Source: Sphingomonas aracearum
GTDB taxonomy: Bacteria; Pseudomonadota; Alphaproteobacteria; Sphingomonadales; Sphingomonadaceae
NCBI RefSeq assembly: GCF_003345355.1
Contig: NZ_QQNB01000001.1
Location: 310,001 to 374,000, forward strand
Direction of reading: 5' to 3'
DNA length: 64,000 nucleotides
Positions 34,213 through 42,003 of this stretch are shown piece by piece. The notes below the pieces were generated by a model. The model saw only the letters and a list, made by a program, of their open reading frames with translations, did not search any database and was not told the origin of the DNA. The translations under genes were made by a program, and so were the position numbers. Positions within the stretch are counted from its first letter, which is position 1, and the number at the start of each line of letters is the position of its first letter.

Positions 34213-34311
34213 GACATTTCCTCCGCATTCTCTGTTGAAGGCGGACGAAAAGCTAGAAAGCGGCAGCTGAACGGCAGATGAAATCTGCCGACGTGTCCCC
34301 GGCTCCGCCGT

Positions 34312-35922
34312 TCAGGTCCGCGCGCCGGGACGATCCAGCACCGCGCGGATCTTCGCGTCGAGTTCCGCCCGGCGCCACGGCTTGCGGATCAGCTCGAACG
34401 AGTTGCTGCCCTCGTCCAGATTGTCGTCGGCGAAACCGGTGGTCAGCAGCACGCGCGTATGCGGATAATCGCGCCGGACCCTCTGCGCGAGCGCCACGCC
34501 GGTCATTCCGCCGGGCATGATGATGTCGGTGAACAGCAGGTGGAAATTCTGGTCGGCGGCGAGCACGTCCAGCGCCGCCCGCGCGCTGCTGGCATGCACC
34601 ACGTCATATCCCAGATCGCCCAGGATGGCGGCGCCGAGGGCCGCAACGTCCGGCTGGTCCTCGACCATCAGCACGCGTTCCTGTCCGCCCGGATTGCTGT
34701 GCGCAGCTTGCGGTGCCTTGCGCTCCAGCGCGCCGGTGGCGCGAGGGAAGTACAGGCGGAAACAGGCGCCGCCCAGGGCCTCGCTGTGCCCCACCGTGGC
34801 CATGCCGTTCGACTGGCGCAGGAAGCCGTAGACCATGGCGAGGCCCAGGCCCGTGCCCTTCCCCACCTCCTTGGTGGAGAAGAACGGGTCGAAGATGCGC
34901 TCGGCGATGTCGGCCGGCACGCCGGGGCCATTGTCCTCGATGTCCACGCGGACATACTCGCCATCGGCGAGCTTGCCCTGCGCCTGGTCATCGTGCGGCA
35001 CCACCACGTTGCTCGCGGTCACCCGGATTTCGCCGGCGGCATTCGTGGCGTCGCGCGCATTGGCGAGGATGTTGAGCAGCGCCATTTCCGCCTGCACCGG
35101 ATCGACGCGGCAGTTCCACAGCTCCTCCGCCAGGTCGACCCGCAACGTCACGCTGTCGCCCACCGTGCGGTCGATCACCGGCCGGAAATCGCGCACCAGC
35201 GAGCTGAAGTTCATCAGCCGGTCGCGGAGTTCCTGCTTGCGGGCAAAGGCGAGCAGTTGCTGCGTCAGCTGTGCGGCCCGGTCGGCGGAGGTGGCGATCG
35301 CCTCTACCGCGCGCCGCGCCGGCCGGTCCGCCGCGTCCACCGGCGCATCGAGGATGTCGACATAGCCCAGGATGACCTGAAGCAGATTGTTGAAGTCGTG
35401 CGCGATGCCGCCGGTCAGCTTGCCCACCGCCTCCATCTTCTGCGCCTCGTGCAGCGCGTTTTCGGCCTCTCGCCGCCGCGAAATATCCAGCTGGCTGGCG
35501 AAGAAGAACAGGAGTTCGCCAGCCTCGTTGTAGACGGGCGAGATGAACAGCGCGTTCCAGAAGGTCGATCCGTTCTTGCGATAGTTCAGGATCTCCACGG
35601 CGATCTCTTCGCGCGCCGCGATCGCCTTGCGGATCTCCGCCACCACCGTGCGATCGGTTTCCGGACCCTGCAGAAAGCGGCAATTGGCGCCGAGGATCTC
35701 CTCTTCGGAATAGCCGGTCGTATAGACGAAGGCTTCGTTGCAGAAGATGATCGGATTGTCCGGCTGGTGCGGATCGGTGACGATCATCGGCATCCGCGTG
35801 GTCTTCACCGCCGCGAAGAAGATGTCGGAGCGTGCCTGATGAGGCGGTCGCCCATCTGCGATGGGCGGCGCACGCGACTCATCGTGCTGTTCCGTGATGC
35901 CCTGACGGTCTTCCAAATCCAT
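34312..35922 (-). CDS. LOV-domain hybrid histidine kinase (blue-light sensor)
   Basis: 536 residues. LOV/PAS domain at about 35-155 with the photoactive motif GANCRFLQG, Cys81 being the residue that forms the flavin adduct, and the Gln144 of the last strand that senses it. HisKA with phospho-His175 in GGIAHDFNN, an HATPase domain with DNGPGVP and TGLGLAM, then a receiver domain with phospho-Asp466 and Lys514 of the KPW motif. The LOV-HK-receiver layout and length match the LOV kinases of Pseudomonas and Xanthomonas. No output regulator is adjacent. Confidence 0.94.
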   Translation of the reverse strand: MDLEDRQGITEQHDESRAPPIADGRPPHQARSDIFFAAVKTTRMPMIVTDPHQPDNPIIFCNEAFVYTTGYSEEEILGANCRFLQGPETDRTVVAEIRKAIAAREEIAVEILNYRKNGSTFWNALFISPVYNEAGELLFFFASQLDISRRREAENALHEAQKMEAVGKLTGGIAHDFNNLLQVILGYVDILDAPVDAADRPARRAVEAIATSADRAAQLTQQLLAFARKQELRDRLMNFSSLVRDFRPVIDRTVGDSVTLRVDLAEELWNCRVDPVQAEMALLNILANARDATNAAGEIRVTASNVVVPHDDQAQGKLADGEYVRVDIEDNGPGVPADIAERIFDPFFSTKEVGKGTGLGLAMVYGFLRQSNGMATVGHSEALGGACFRLYFPRATGALERKAPQAAHSNPGGQERVLMVEDQPDVAALGAAILGDLGYDVVHASSARAALDVLAADQNFHLLFTDIIMPGGMTGVALAQRVRRDYPHTRVLLTTGFADDNLDEGSNSFELIRKPWRRAELDAKIRAVLDRPGART

Positions 35923-35957
35923 GTTCCGCTAACCCCGGTCGGTCCGGGCCGGTTCCG

Positions 35958-36458
35958 TCAGCGGGCTGCGCCGGTGATGCGCGCAATTTCCTTGGCAACC
36001 ATCGACTCGACCATCGCAGGCAGGTTCGCGTCCAGCCACTCGCGCAGCATGGGACGCAGCATCTCGCGCACCATGCCCTCCAGGGTATCGGTGCCGGAGA
36101 CCTCCGGCTTCACCACAAGGCGCGACAGCGCGGTCAGCGGGCTGCGCGCCGCTTCCTCTGCCTCGCGGGAGACGATCGGCTCGCCGGACACCGGTTCGGG
36201 CGCGCGGGCAGCGCGCGGCGGCGCGGACGCAAGGGGCGCCGGCGCGGGCGGCGCGGCAGGCTCGGGAGCAGGCGCCGGCTCGCTCAGCTCCAGCACCTCT
36301 TCCTCGTCCTCCGGCTCGGCGACGGGCGGCGCAACGGGGCGAGCCGGCGCACGGCGCGGCGCGCGCGCGGAAACCGCGCCGTCGCCCTCCTCGGCGATGA
36401 TGCGCTTGATCGAGGACAGGATATCTTCCATCGACGGCTCCGCGCTCACATCGCCCAT
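35958..36458 (-). CDS. PopZ-like polar organising protein (DUF2497)
   Basis: 166 residues from the ATG at 36458 behind GGGGAG. The N-terminus has SMEDILSSIKRIIAEE, the partner-binding helix of PopZ. A long acidic proline/alanine-rich middle (about 35-100) follows, and the C-terminus carries LEGMVREMLRPMLREWLD and MVAKEIARITG, the oligomerisation helices. PopZ forms a mesh at the cell pole that anchors the chromosome origin in alphaproteobacteria. The architecture fits, though the middle is longer on Ala/Pro than Caulobacter PopZ. Confidence 0.9.
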   Translation of the reverse strand: MGDVSAEPSMEDILSSIKRIIAEEGDGAVSARAPRRAPARPVAPPVAEPEDEEEVLELSEPAPAPEPAAPPAPAPLASAPPRAARAPEPVSGEPIVSREAEEAARSPLTALSRLVVKPEVSGTDTLEGMVREMLRPMLREWLDANLPAMVESMVAKEIARITGAAR

Positions 36459-36482
36459 TGCAGCTCCCCAGCGCACGCCCGG

Positions 36483-38081
36483 CTACCGGCGCGGCGCAGC
36501 GTCACCTGCGGGATTAGCCCCGCTCCTGTCAACGGCCCTGTTGGCGGCGCCGGGATTGGGCGCCCCGCGGATGGCGGCGCCGCGATCCACATTGCTGTTC
36601 AGGCTGGGATCCGTCGGCTGCACCACGGTGGCGGTCTGCGCCGGCGTCTCGCGGGTGCCGCTGGCAACCGCCTGCGGCTCCGGATCGCTTTCGAAGTCGT
36701 TGATGCGGTGGTGAACGCGATCATAGTTGGCGACCGGATCATAGAGCGCGAGGTCCGCCCCCTCCAGGTTCAGGTCGCGGGCCTGCGCGCGGCCCATCGA
36801 CGCCAGCAGCGCGAAACCAGCGACATACGCATCGCGGCGCGCGGTGACGAGGTTCACCTGGCTGTTCAGCAGCTCCTGCTCGGCGTTCAGGATGTCCAGA
36901 ATGGTGCGGTTGCCGACGCTGTTCTCCGCGCGGACGCCCTCCAGCGACAATTTGTTGGCGCTCACCGCCACTTCGGAGGAGGCGATCACCTCCTGCGAGG
37001 AACGCCACACGGCATAGGCGGAGCGCGTGGAGGCGATCACGCCGCGTTCGGCCTCCGTCACCTGTTCGATCGCCTGACTGCGCCGGGCCTGTGCCTGGCG
37101 CACCTGCGCTGCGGGGCGGCCGCCCTGGAACAGCGGGATCGTGAATTGCAGGCCGCCCTGCGCCGACAGGCTGTCCTGCCCTACCCGCACGCCGGTGCCG
37201 GAGCCCAGCGAGCCTAGATAATTGTTGTAGACGCCGCCCACCACCGCGCTCACCCGCGGCAGGCGCCCGGCCCTGGCCACGTCGATGTCGAAGGCGGTGG
37301 CGTCACGGGCCCGCTGCGCCGCCAGCAGCGCAGGATTGTTCTCCAGCGAGACATCCACCGCCTGGTCCGGCGATGCAGGCAGCGCGGGCAGCGCCGGCGG
37401 CTGCTCCAGCGTGCCCGGCGGGGTGCCGACCAGGCGCACATAGTTCTCGCGGCTGGAGATCAGGCGCGCCTCCGCCGATTGCAGCTGACTGCGGGCAAGG
37501 GCGAGGCGCGCATCGGACTGGGCGACGTCGGTGCGGGTGAGGTCACCCACCTGGAACCGATCCCGCGTGGCCTGCAGGTTCACTTCGAGGACACGGACGT
37601 TCTGCCGGTTCAGCCCGACAATGGCATCGTCGCGGATCACGTCCATATAAGCGCCGACCACGTCGGTGAAGAGGTCCGACTCCGTTCCGCGCAAGGTGAA
37701 GCGCCCGGCATCCACCCGCGTCTCGGCGGCACGAACCGAATTGCGCACCGCGCCGAAGGTCAGCAGCGGCACCGACACGCTGCCGCTGGAGTTGAGCAGC
37801 CGGTTGGGCGAGCTGAAGCTGTTGCTGTTGCCGTTGCTGGCGGACAGCACGTTCTCCGTATAGCCGCCGTCCACGCTCACCGCCGGCAGTCCGGCCGCGC
37901 GCGCGATGGGCACGTTCTCGTCCGTGGCGCGCTGCGCCGCGCGTTGCGCGGTCAGGGTCGGGTTGCCGTTATACGCCTTGACCAGCGCCTCGCGCAGCGT
38001 CTCGGCAGCGGCGGGCACGGCAAGCACCGGCGAGGCAGCCAGCCCGAACGCGGCACCGGCCAGAAGATAAGTCCGTCGCAT
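36483..38081 (-). CDS. TolC-family outer membrane efflux protein
   Basis: 532 residues, signal peptide ending near AAAE, two OEP repeats in tandem. Typical segments are LREALVKAYNGNPTL near the start, FTLRGTESDLFTDVVGAYMDVIRD, and the second half with a GLQFTIPLFQGG stretch and NRTILDILNAEQELL. It forms the outer membrane channel for a type I secretion or RND pump. The C-terminal 70 residues are low-complexity and disordered, ending APRR. It is preceded by a Pcm-like gene (27 bases) and followed by the PopZ-like gene. Confidence 0.93.
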   Translation of the reverse strand: MRRTYLLAGAAFGLAASPVLAVPAAAETLREALVKAYNGNPTLTAQRAAQRATDENVPIARAAGLPAVSVDGGYTENVLSASNGNSNSFSSPNRLLNSSGSVSVPLLTFGAVRNSVRAAETRVDAGRFTLRGTESDLFTDVVGAYMDVIRDDAIVGLNRQNVRVLEVNLQATRDRFQVGDLTRTDVAQSDARLALARSQLQSAEARLISSRENYVRLVGTPPGTLEQPPALPALPASPDQAVDVSLENNPALLAAQRARDATAFDIDVARAGRLPRVSAVVGGVYNNYLGSLGSGTGVRVGQDSLSAQGGLQFTIPLFQGGRPAAQVRQAQARRSQAIEQVTEAERGVIASTRSAYAVWRSSQEVIASSEVAVSANKLSLEGVRAENSVGNRTILDILNAEQELLNSQVNLVTARRDAYVAGFALLASMGRAQARDLNLEGADLALYDPVANYDRVHHRINDFESDPEPQAVASGTRETPAQTATVVQPTDPSLNSNVDRGAAIRGAPNPGAANRAVDRSGANPAGDAAPRR

Positions 38082-38107
38082 CCTGCCCCGTGCTGTGTCT
38101 GGAAAGG

Positions 38108-38776
38108 TTAGAAGGTGAAGCTGCTCGGGCGTGAGAAGCCCGGCAAAGGGACGCATTCGACGTCGGCGAAGCCGTTCAGCGCGAAGCCGCCCTCGCTGCG
38201 CCGACCGGAGGCGAGACGGGTGACGCCGCGGTCGATCACGCCGCCCACTGCCCGCGCCCCGGGTGCGAGCTGGTCGACGATCGCGGCCGGCAGATGCTCA
38301 ACGGAGCCGTCGATCACCAGCACGTCATACGGTGCATGGTCCGGCGCGCCCGCCTCCATCGGCCCCTGTACGACGACGACGTTGGTGTCGAACGCCAGCG
38401 CGCCCTTGGCGAAGCTGGCCAGTTCGGGATCGCTTTCCACCGCGGTGACATGCGCCACGAGGCGCGCCAGCACCGCCGCGGTGTAGCCGCCCGCCGCGCC
38501 GATCAGCAGCACCTTGTCGGCGGGCAGCAGATAGGCCTCGGTCAGCAGCCGGCCGGTGGCGATCGGGTTGTTCTGGAAGCGTCCGCGTCCCAGCGGCAGC
38601 GCGGAGTCGCGGTAAGCGAGCGGCCCCCGCTCGCCCGGGATGAACGCCTCGCGCGGAACCGCGTTTATCGCGGCCACCACGCGCGGGTCGTTGACGGCGT
38701 TGGGACGCAGCTGGCTGGCCACCATGGCCTGGCGCTGGGCCGCGAAACGGCCGGTGTCGATGGCGGTATCGGTCAT
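38108..38776 (-). CDS. Protein-L-isoaspartate O-methyltransferase family protein
   Basis: 222 residues. SAM-binding glycine loop LLIGAAGGYTAA at about 105-116 and the family region RQAMVASQLRPNAVNDPRVVAAINAVPREAFIP. The normally conserved Ser of the Pcm active loop (SGSGY) is replaced by AAGGY, and the protein is the short variant that lies upstream of TolC genes in alphaproteobacteria; methyltransferase activity on isoaspartate is therefore not certain. It is 26 bases upstream of the tolC gene and is probably cotranscribed with it. Confidence 0.87.
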   Translation of the reverse strand: MTDTAIDTGRFAAQRQAMVASQLRPNAVNDPRVVAAINAVPREAFIPGERGPLAYRDSALPLGRGRFQNNPIATGRLLTEAYLLPADKVLLIGAAGGYTAAVLARLVAHVTAVESDPELASFAKGALAFDTNVVVVQGPMEAGAPDHAPYDVLVIDGSVEHLPAAIVDQLAPGARAVGGVIDRGVTRLASGRRSEGGFALNGFADVECVPLPGFSRPSSFTF

Positions 38777-38936
38777 GTTCTCACCCTGTCGCACAACTGT
38801 TATAGCTGCGCAATACACTATGTTGCTGATGCTTGTATCGCCGGCGCGCCCTTCCGCCAAGCAGGTGCGGGCGCAAATTCGAACAAGTTCGGGAGGAGGG
38901 CGAATCCCGGCGCGGCATGTAGGCGACGGCGGCGGA

Positions 38937-39010
38937 TGGAGGCCCGACCGGGAATCGAACCCGGGTGCAAGGATTTGCAGTCCTCTGCGTCACCACTCCG
39001 CCATCGGGCC
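38937..39010 (-). tRNA. tRNA-Cys (anticodon GCA)
   Basis: 74 nt on the minus strand: acceptor GGCCCGA / TCGGGCC, anticodon stem AGGA / TCCT around loop CTGCAAA (anticodon GCA), T-arm CCGGGTTCGATTCCCGG and an encoded CCA end. Confidence 0.96.
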
Positions 39011-39055
39011 TCGACTGCGGGAAGGCGGCGCACTTGCGGCGTGCGTGCCGCCATG

Positions 39056-39478
39056 TCAACCGTGCGCGGCGTTTTTGCCGCTCCCGGCGATCAGCGCGTC
39101 GGCAAGCGGGCGGTCCGCCGGCGGCATCGCCAGTCCGGGCAGCTCGGCCGGCCGGCACCAGCGCAGGATCGATCCCGCAAGCGGCCGGGGCGTGCCGGTC
39201 CATCGCTCCACCCGGTAGAGCAGGAGGAGGAGGTGGCGCGGCCCCCTAGCCTCGCTGGCAAAGGCAAGCGGCACCGGCGCGTCGATCGTCACCTGCAACT
39301 CCTCGGCGATCTCGCGCGCCAGCGCAGCTTCCGGCGATTCGCCCGGTTCCACCTTGCCGCCCGGAAACTCCCACAGGCCGCCATGCTCCTTGTCCACGGG
39401 GCGGCGCTGGACCAGGCATCGCCCCTCCCCGTCCAGGATCGCGGCGGCGACGACCGGGAGAAGCAGGGTGTCAGCCAT
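39056..39478 (-). CDS. mutT: 8-oxo-dGTP diphosphatase (MutT/Nudix)
   Basis: 140 residues. The Nudix box runs from Gly41 to Val63 with Glu47, Arg55, Glu56, Glu59 and Glu60, and WEFPGGK before it is typical of MutT itself. Removes oxidised dGTP from the nucleotide pool and so lowers mutation. The ribosome site is weak. The gene is divergent from a Flp pilin gene about 50 bases away. A single-domain enzyme of normal length (E. coli MutT has 129 residues). Confidence 0.92.
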   Translation of the reverse strand: MADTLLLPVVAAAILDGEGRCLVQRRPVDKEHGGLWEFPGGKVEPGESPEAALAREIAEELQVTIDAPVPLAFASEARGPRHLLLLLYRVERWTGTPRPLAGSILRWCRPAELPGLAMPPADRPLADALIAGSGKNAAHG

Positions 39479-39531
39479 TCGTTAACGCTCCGGGCGTAAG
39501 GCCGGACCGCCTTTCGGAAGGGGTGCGACGT

Positions 39532-39720
39532 GTGAAGGTTCGGAGGGTGACTGAAAGGCTTGTTCGATGTCGCCGTGGCGGCACGGCGATCGAATACGGC
39601 CTGATCGCCGCGTTGGTCACCATCACCATGATCGCCACCTTTATCGAAGTCGCGCGCACGACCTCGGGCATGTGGAACAACACGCAGGCCAGGATCGAGG
39701 ATGCGCGCCAGGGCCGCTGA
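39532..39720 (+). CDS. Flp-family type IVb pilin, variant
   Basis: 62 residues from the GTG at 39532, chosen because GGAAGGGG ends nine bases before it; in-frame GTGs at 39523 and 39547 are alternatives. The Flp motif RRGGTAIEYGLIAAL with the glycine/threonine cleavage site and Glu at +5 is followed by a hydrophobic helix and a polar tail. It is quite different from the pilin immediately downstream, with a much more basic leader. Probably a minor pilin of a tad-type pilus; no tad genes are in the window. Confidence 0.85.
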   Translation: MKVRRVTERLVRCRRGGTAIEYGLIAALVTITMIATFIEVARTTSGMWNNTQARIEDARQGR

Positions 39721-39860
39721 ACCGGACCGGTTGGCCGACGGCCCGAAAGGTTCCCGCGCCGCTTAAACCTTTCTCAACCTCACCCTCCTAGGAATCGCAT
39801 CGCTGATCCGGTTCTCCGGCTCAGCCGGGTGACTGAAGTATCGTTTATCGGAGACCGGAA

Positions 39861-40040
39861 ATGCAGACCATTCGCAAGTTCATCAAGAACAACAAGGGCG
39901 CGACCGCCATCGAGTACGGCCTGATCGCCGCGCTGATCGCCGTTGCCGCCATCGCCGCCATGCAGGGCCTGGGCAACCAGCTGAAGACCACCTTCGGCAA
40001 CGTTTCGACGCGGCTGCAGAATTCGCCTGCCGGCGGCTGA
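39861..40040 (+). CDS. Flp-family type IVb major pilin
   Basis: 59 residues. Leader MQTIRKFIKNNKG ends at the prepilin peptidase site KG/ATAIEYG with Glu at +5, then a 20-residue hydrophobic helix and a short C-terminus FGNVSTRLQNSPAGG. Classic major Flp pilin size and sequence. A GGAGACCGGAA ribosome site precedes the ATG, and the terminator at 40065-40096 follows closely. It is tandem with another pilin gene 140 bases upstream. Confidence 0.92.
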   Translation: MQTIRKFIKNNKGATAIEYGLIAALIAVAAIAAMQGLGNQLKTTFGNVSTRLQNSPAGG

Positions 40041-40064
40041 TAGCTCTCACGCTGATCAGGATCG

Positions 40065-40096
40065 GGGCGGCGGGACCTGGGTTCCGCCGCCCTTCT
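40065..40096 (+). terminator. Terminator of the Flp pilin gene
   Basis: Stem GGGCGGCGG / CCGCCGCCC with a 10-base loop, followed by TTCTT. It also lies at the 3' side of the convergent accA gene. Confidence 0.8.
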
Positions 40097-40112
40097 TGTA
40101 CCTGCCGCCCGG

Positions 40113-41063
40113 TTAAAGCCGGCCGATGCCCAGAAACTTCTTGCGCCGCCCACGTCGCAGCGCTTCCGGAGTTTCGCCCGCCAGCTCTTCCAACGCCGTT
40201 TCGATCGCGGTGCCGAGGCTGCCGATCGCCGCGGCGGGGTCGCGATGCGCGCCGCCCAGCGGCTCGGCGACGATTCCGTCGATCACGCCCAGCCCGTGCA
40301 GATCCTGCGCGGTCACCTTCATCGCTTCCGCCGCCTCCGGGGCGCGTTCGGCGGTGCGCCACAGGATGGAGGCGCAGCCCTCGGGCGAGATGACGGAATA
40401 GACCGCGTGCTCGAACATCAGCACGCGATTGCCCGCAGCCAGGGCGATCGCGCCGCCGGAGCCGCCTTCACCGACAACGGCGGATATCAGCGGCACGCCC
40501 AGCGCCAGGCAGGTTTCCGTGGAGCGCGCAATCGCTTCGGCCTGACCGCGCTCCTCCGCCTGCACGCCGGGGAATGCGCCGGAGGTGTCCACGAGGGTGA
40601 TTACCGGCAGGCCGAACCGATCGGCCAGTTCCATCAGCCGGATCGCCTTGCGATAGCCTTCGGGCTTGCCCATGCCGAAATTGTGGCGGAGCCGGGTAGC
40701 GGTGTCGTCGCCCTTTTCGTGCCCGATCACCATCACCCGCCGGCCGCGAAAGCGGGCAAAGCCGCCCAGGATCGCCTGGTCGTCGGCAAAGGCGCGGTCG
40801 CCGGCGAGCGGCATCCAGCTGTCAAACAGGCCGGCGACATAATCCTTGAAGTGCGGCCGCTCGGCATGGCGGGCGACCTGCGTCTTCTGCCACGGGGTCA
40901 GCCGCGCATAGGTGTCGCGCAGCAGCTTGTCGGATTTCGACTGAAGCTTGCGGATTTCCGCATCGATGTCGATCGTGCCGCCTTCGGCCGTTTCGCGCAG
41001 TTCGTCGATCCGCGCCTGAAGCTCGGCGATGGGTTTCTCGAAATCAAGGAAGCTGGCCACCAT
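40113..41063 (-). CDS. accA: Acetyl-CoA carboxylase carboxyltransferase subunit alpha
   Basis: 316 residues. Transfers the carboxyl group from biotin to acetyl-CoA in the first step of fatty acid synthesis, together with AccD. N-terminal [53 protein letters not shown] and the [11 protein letters not shown] oxyanion loop all match. The ATG at 41063 gives the normal family length and start. It ends facing the Flp pilin. It is transcribed after xerD in the same direction with only ten bases between them. Confidence 0.96.
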   Translation of the reverse strand: MVASFLDFEKPIAELQARIDELRETAEGGTIDIDAEIRKLQSKSDKLLRDTYARLTPWQKTQVARHAERPHFKDYVAGLFDSWMPLAGDRAFADDQAILGGFARFRGRRVMVIGHEKGDDTATRLRHNFGMGKPEGYRKAIRLMELADRFGLPVITLVDTSGAFPGVQAEERGQAEAIARSTETCLALGVPLISAVVGEGGSGGAIALAAGNRVLMFEHAVYSVISPEGCASILWRTAERAPEAAEAMKVTAQDLHGLGVIDGIVAEPLGGAHRDPAAAIGSLGTAIETALEELAGETPEALRRGRRKKFLGIGRL

Positions 41064-41073
41064 CGCGCGGCAG

Positions 41074-42003
41074 TTAGGGCGCTTGCACCGCGTCGTCAAC
41101 GCGCCGCCGCTCCCGGTCGGCCAAAGGGTGCCGCGTGTTCACCAGTTCGACCAGCCGCGAACTGTCGACATGCGTGTAGATTTCAGTGGTGGCGATGTCG
41201 GCATGGCCGAGCATGGATTGCAGTGCGCGCAGATCGGCACCGCCCTCCAGCAGGTGCGTGGCGAAGGCATGGCGCAGCACGTGCGGACTGACGCGCTCGG
41301 GCGGAATGCCGGCTTCCGCCGCCAGCGCCTTGAGCAGCTGATAGAGCCGGATGCGCGACAGGTGCGCCTTGCCGGACGGGAAGAGCCAGGCGCGGTCGGC
41401 CGCGACATGGTTGCGCCACGCCGCCACCGCCGCCCTGGCGCGATCGGAGATCGGCACCAGCCGCTCGCGACCGCCCTTGCCGCGCAGGATCAGATAGGGG
41501 CGGTCGGGCGCAATCGCGTTGCGCGGGATCGCCACCAGTTCGCTGGCGCGCAGGCCGGATCCGTAAAGCAGCTCCACCAGCGCCGCCAGTCGCAGGTCGC
41601 GCGGGTCGAGCGGAACGCGCGCGAGCCGCTCGTCGATCGCCGTGAACAGGCGGTCCACGTCCTGGTGGCTCAGCGTCTTGGGCAGGCCGCGCGCCGCCCC
41701 CGGACGCGGCAGCGAGGTGCCGGGATCGTCGCTCCTGTGGTTCTCGTCCGCCAGAAACGCGAAAAAGCGGCGAAGAGCAGCCGATTTGCGGGCCACGGTG
41801 GCGCGCGACAGATCGCGCCAGTCATGGGCGAGCCGCTCCAGCGCAGGGGCGTCCGCGGCTGCCAGCCCGCCTTCCAGGAAGGAGGACGCCAGGGCGAGAT
41901 CGCTGCGATAGGCCGCAAGGGTGTTTGCCGCCGCTCCGCTTTCGGCCGCCATCATCTCCAGGAAACGGTCGATCAGCGCCGCGTCTGGCGCCTGCCCGTT
42001 CAC
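41074..42003 (-). CDS. xerD: Tyrosine recombinase XerD
   Basis: 309 residues starting at GTG (42003). Resolves chromosome dimers at dif with XerC at the division site. N-terminal SAM-like core-binding domain, then the catalytic domain with Arg152, Lys176, His241, Arg244, His267 and nucleophile Tyr276 all present. The GTG start overlaps the stop of the preceding gene as GTGA (42000-42003), so translation is coupled. Chromosomal XerD rather than a mobile integrase is favoured by the neighbourhood (accA, aroK). Confidence 0.94.
   Translation of the reverse strand: MNGQAPDAALIDRFLEMMAAESGAAANTLAAYRSDLALASSFLEGGLAAADAPALERLAHDWRDLSRATVARKSAALRRFFAFLADENHRSDDPGTSLPRPGAARGLPKTLSHQDVDRLFTAIDERLARVPLDPRDLRLAALVELLYGSGLRASELVAIPRNAIAPDRPYLILRGKGGRERLVPISDRARAAVAAWRNHVAADRAWLFPSGKAHLSRIRLYQLLKALAAEAGIPPERVSPHVLRHAFATHLLEGGADLRALQSMLGHADIATTEIYTHVDSSRLVELVNTRHPLADRERRRVDDAVQAP

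Noticed and set aside
32287-34281. Plus-strand open frame of about 660 codons opposite valS
   Set aside because: Antisense shadow of valS; composition is Arg/His/Gln/Asp-rich with no domain.
41074-42003. XerD-like recombinase as part of an integrated element
   Set aside because: Full-length XerD with housekeeping neighbours (accA, aroK) and no attachment repeats or phage genes; it is the chromosomal dimer-resolution enzyme.
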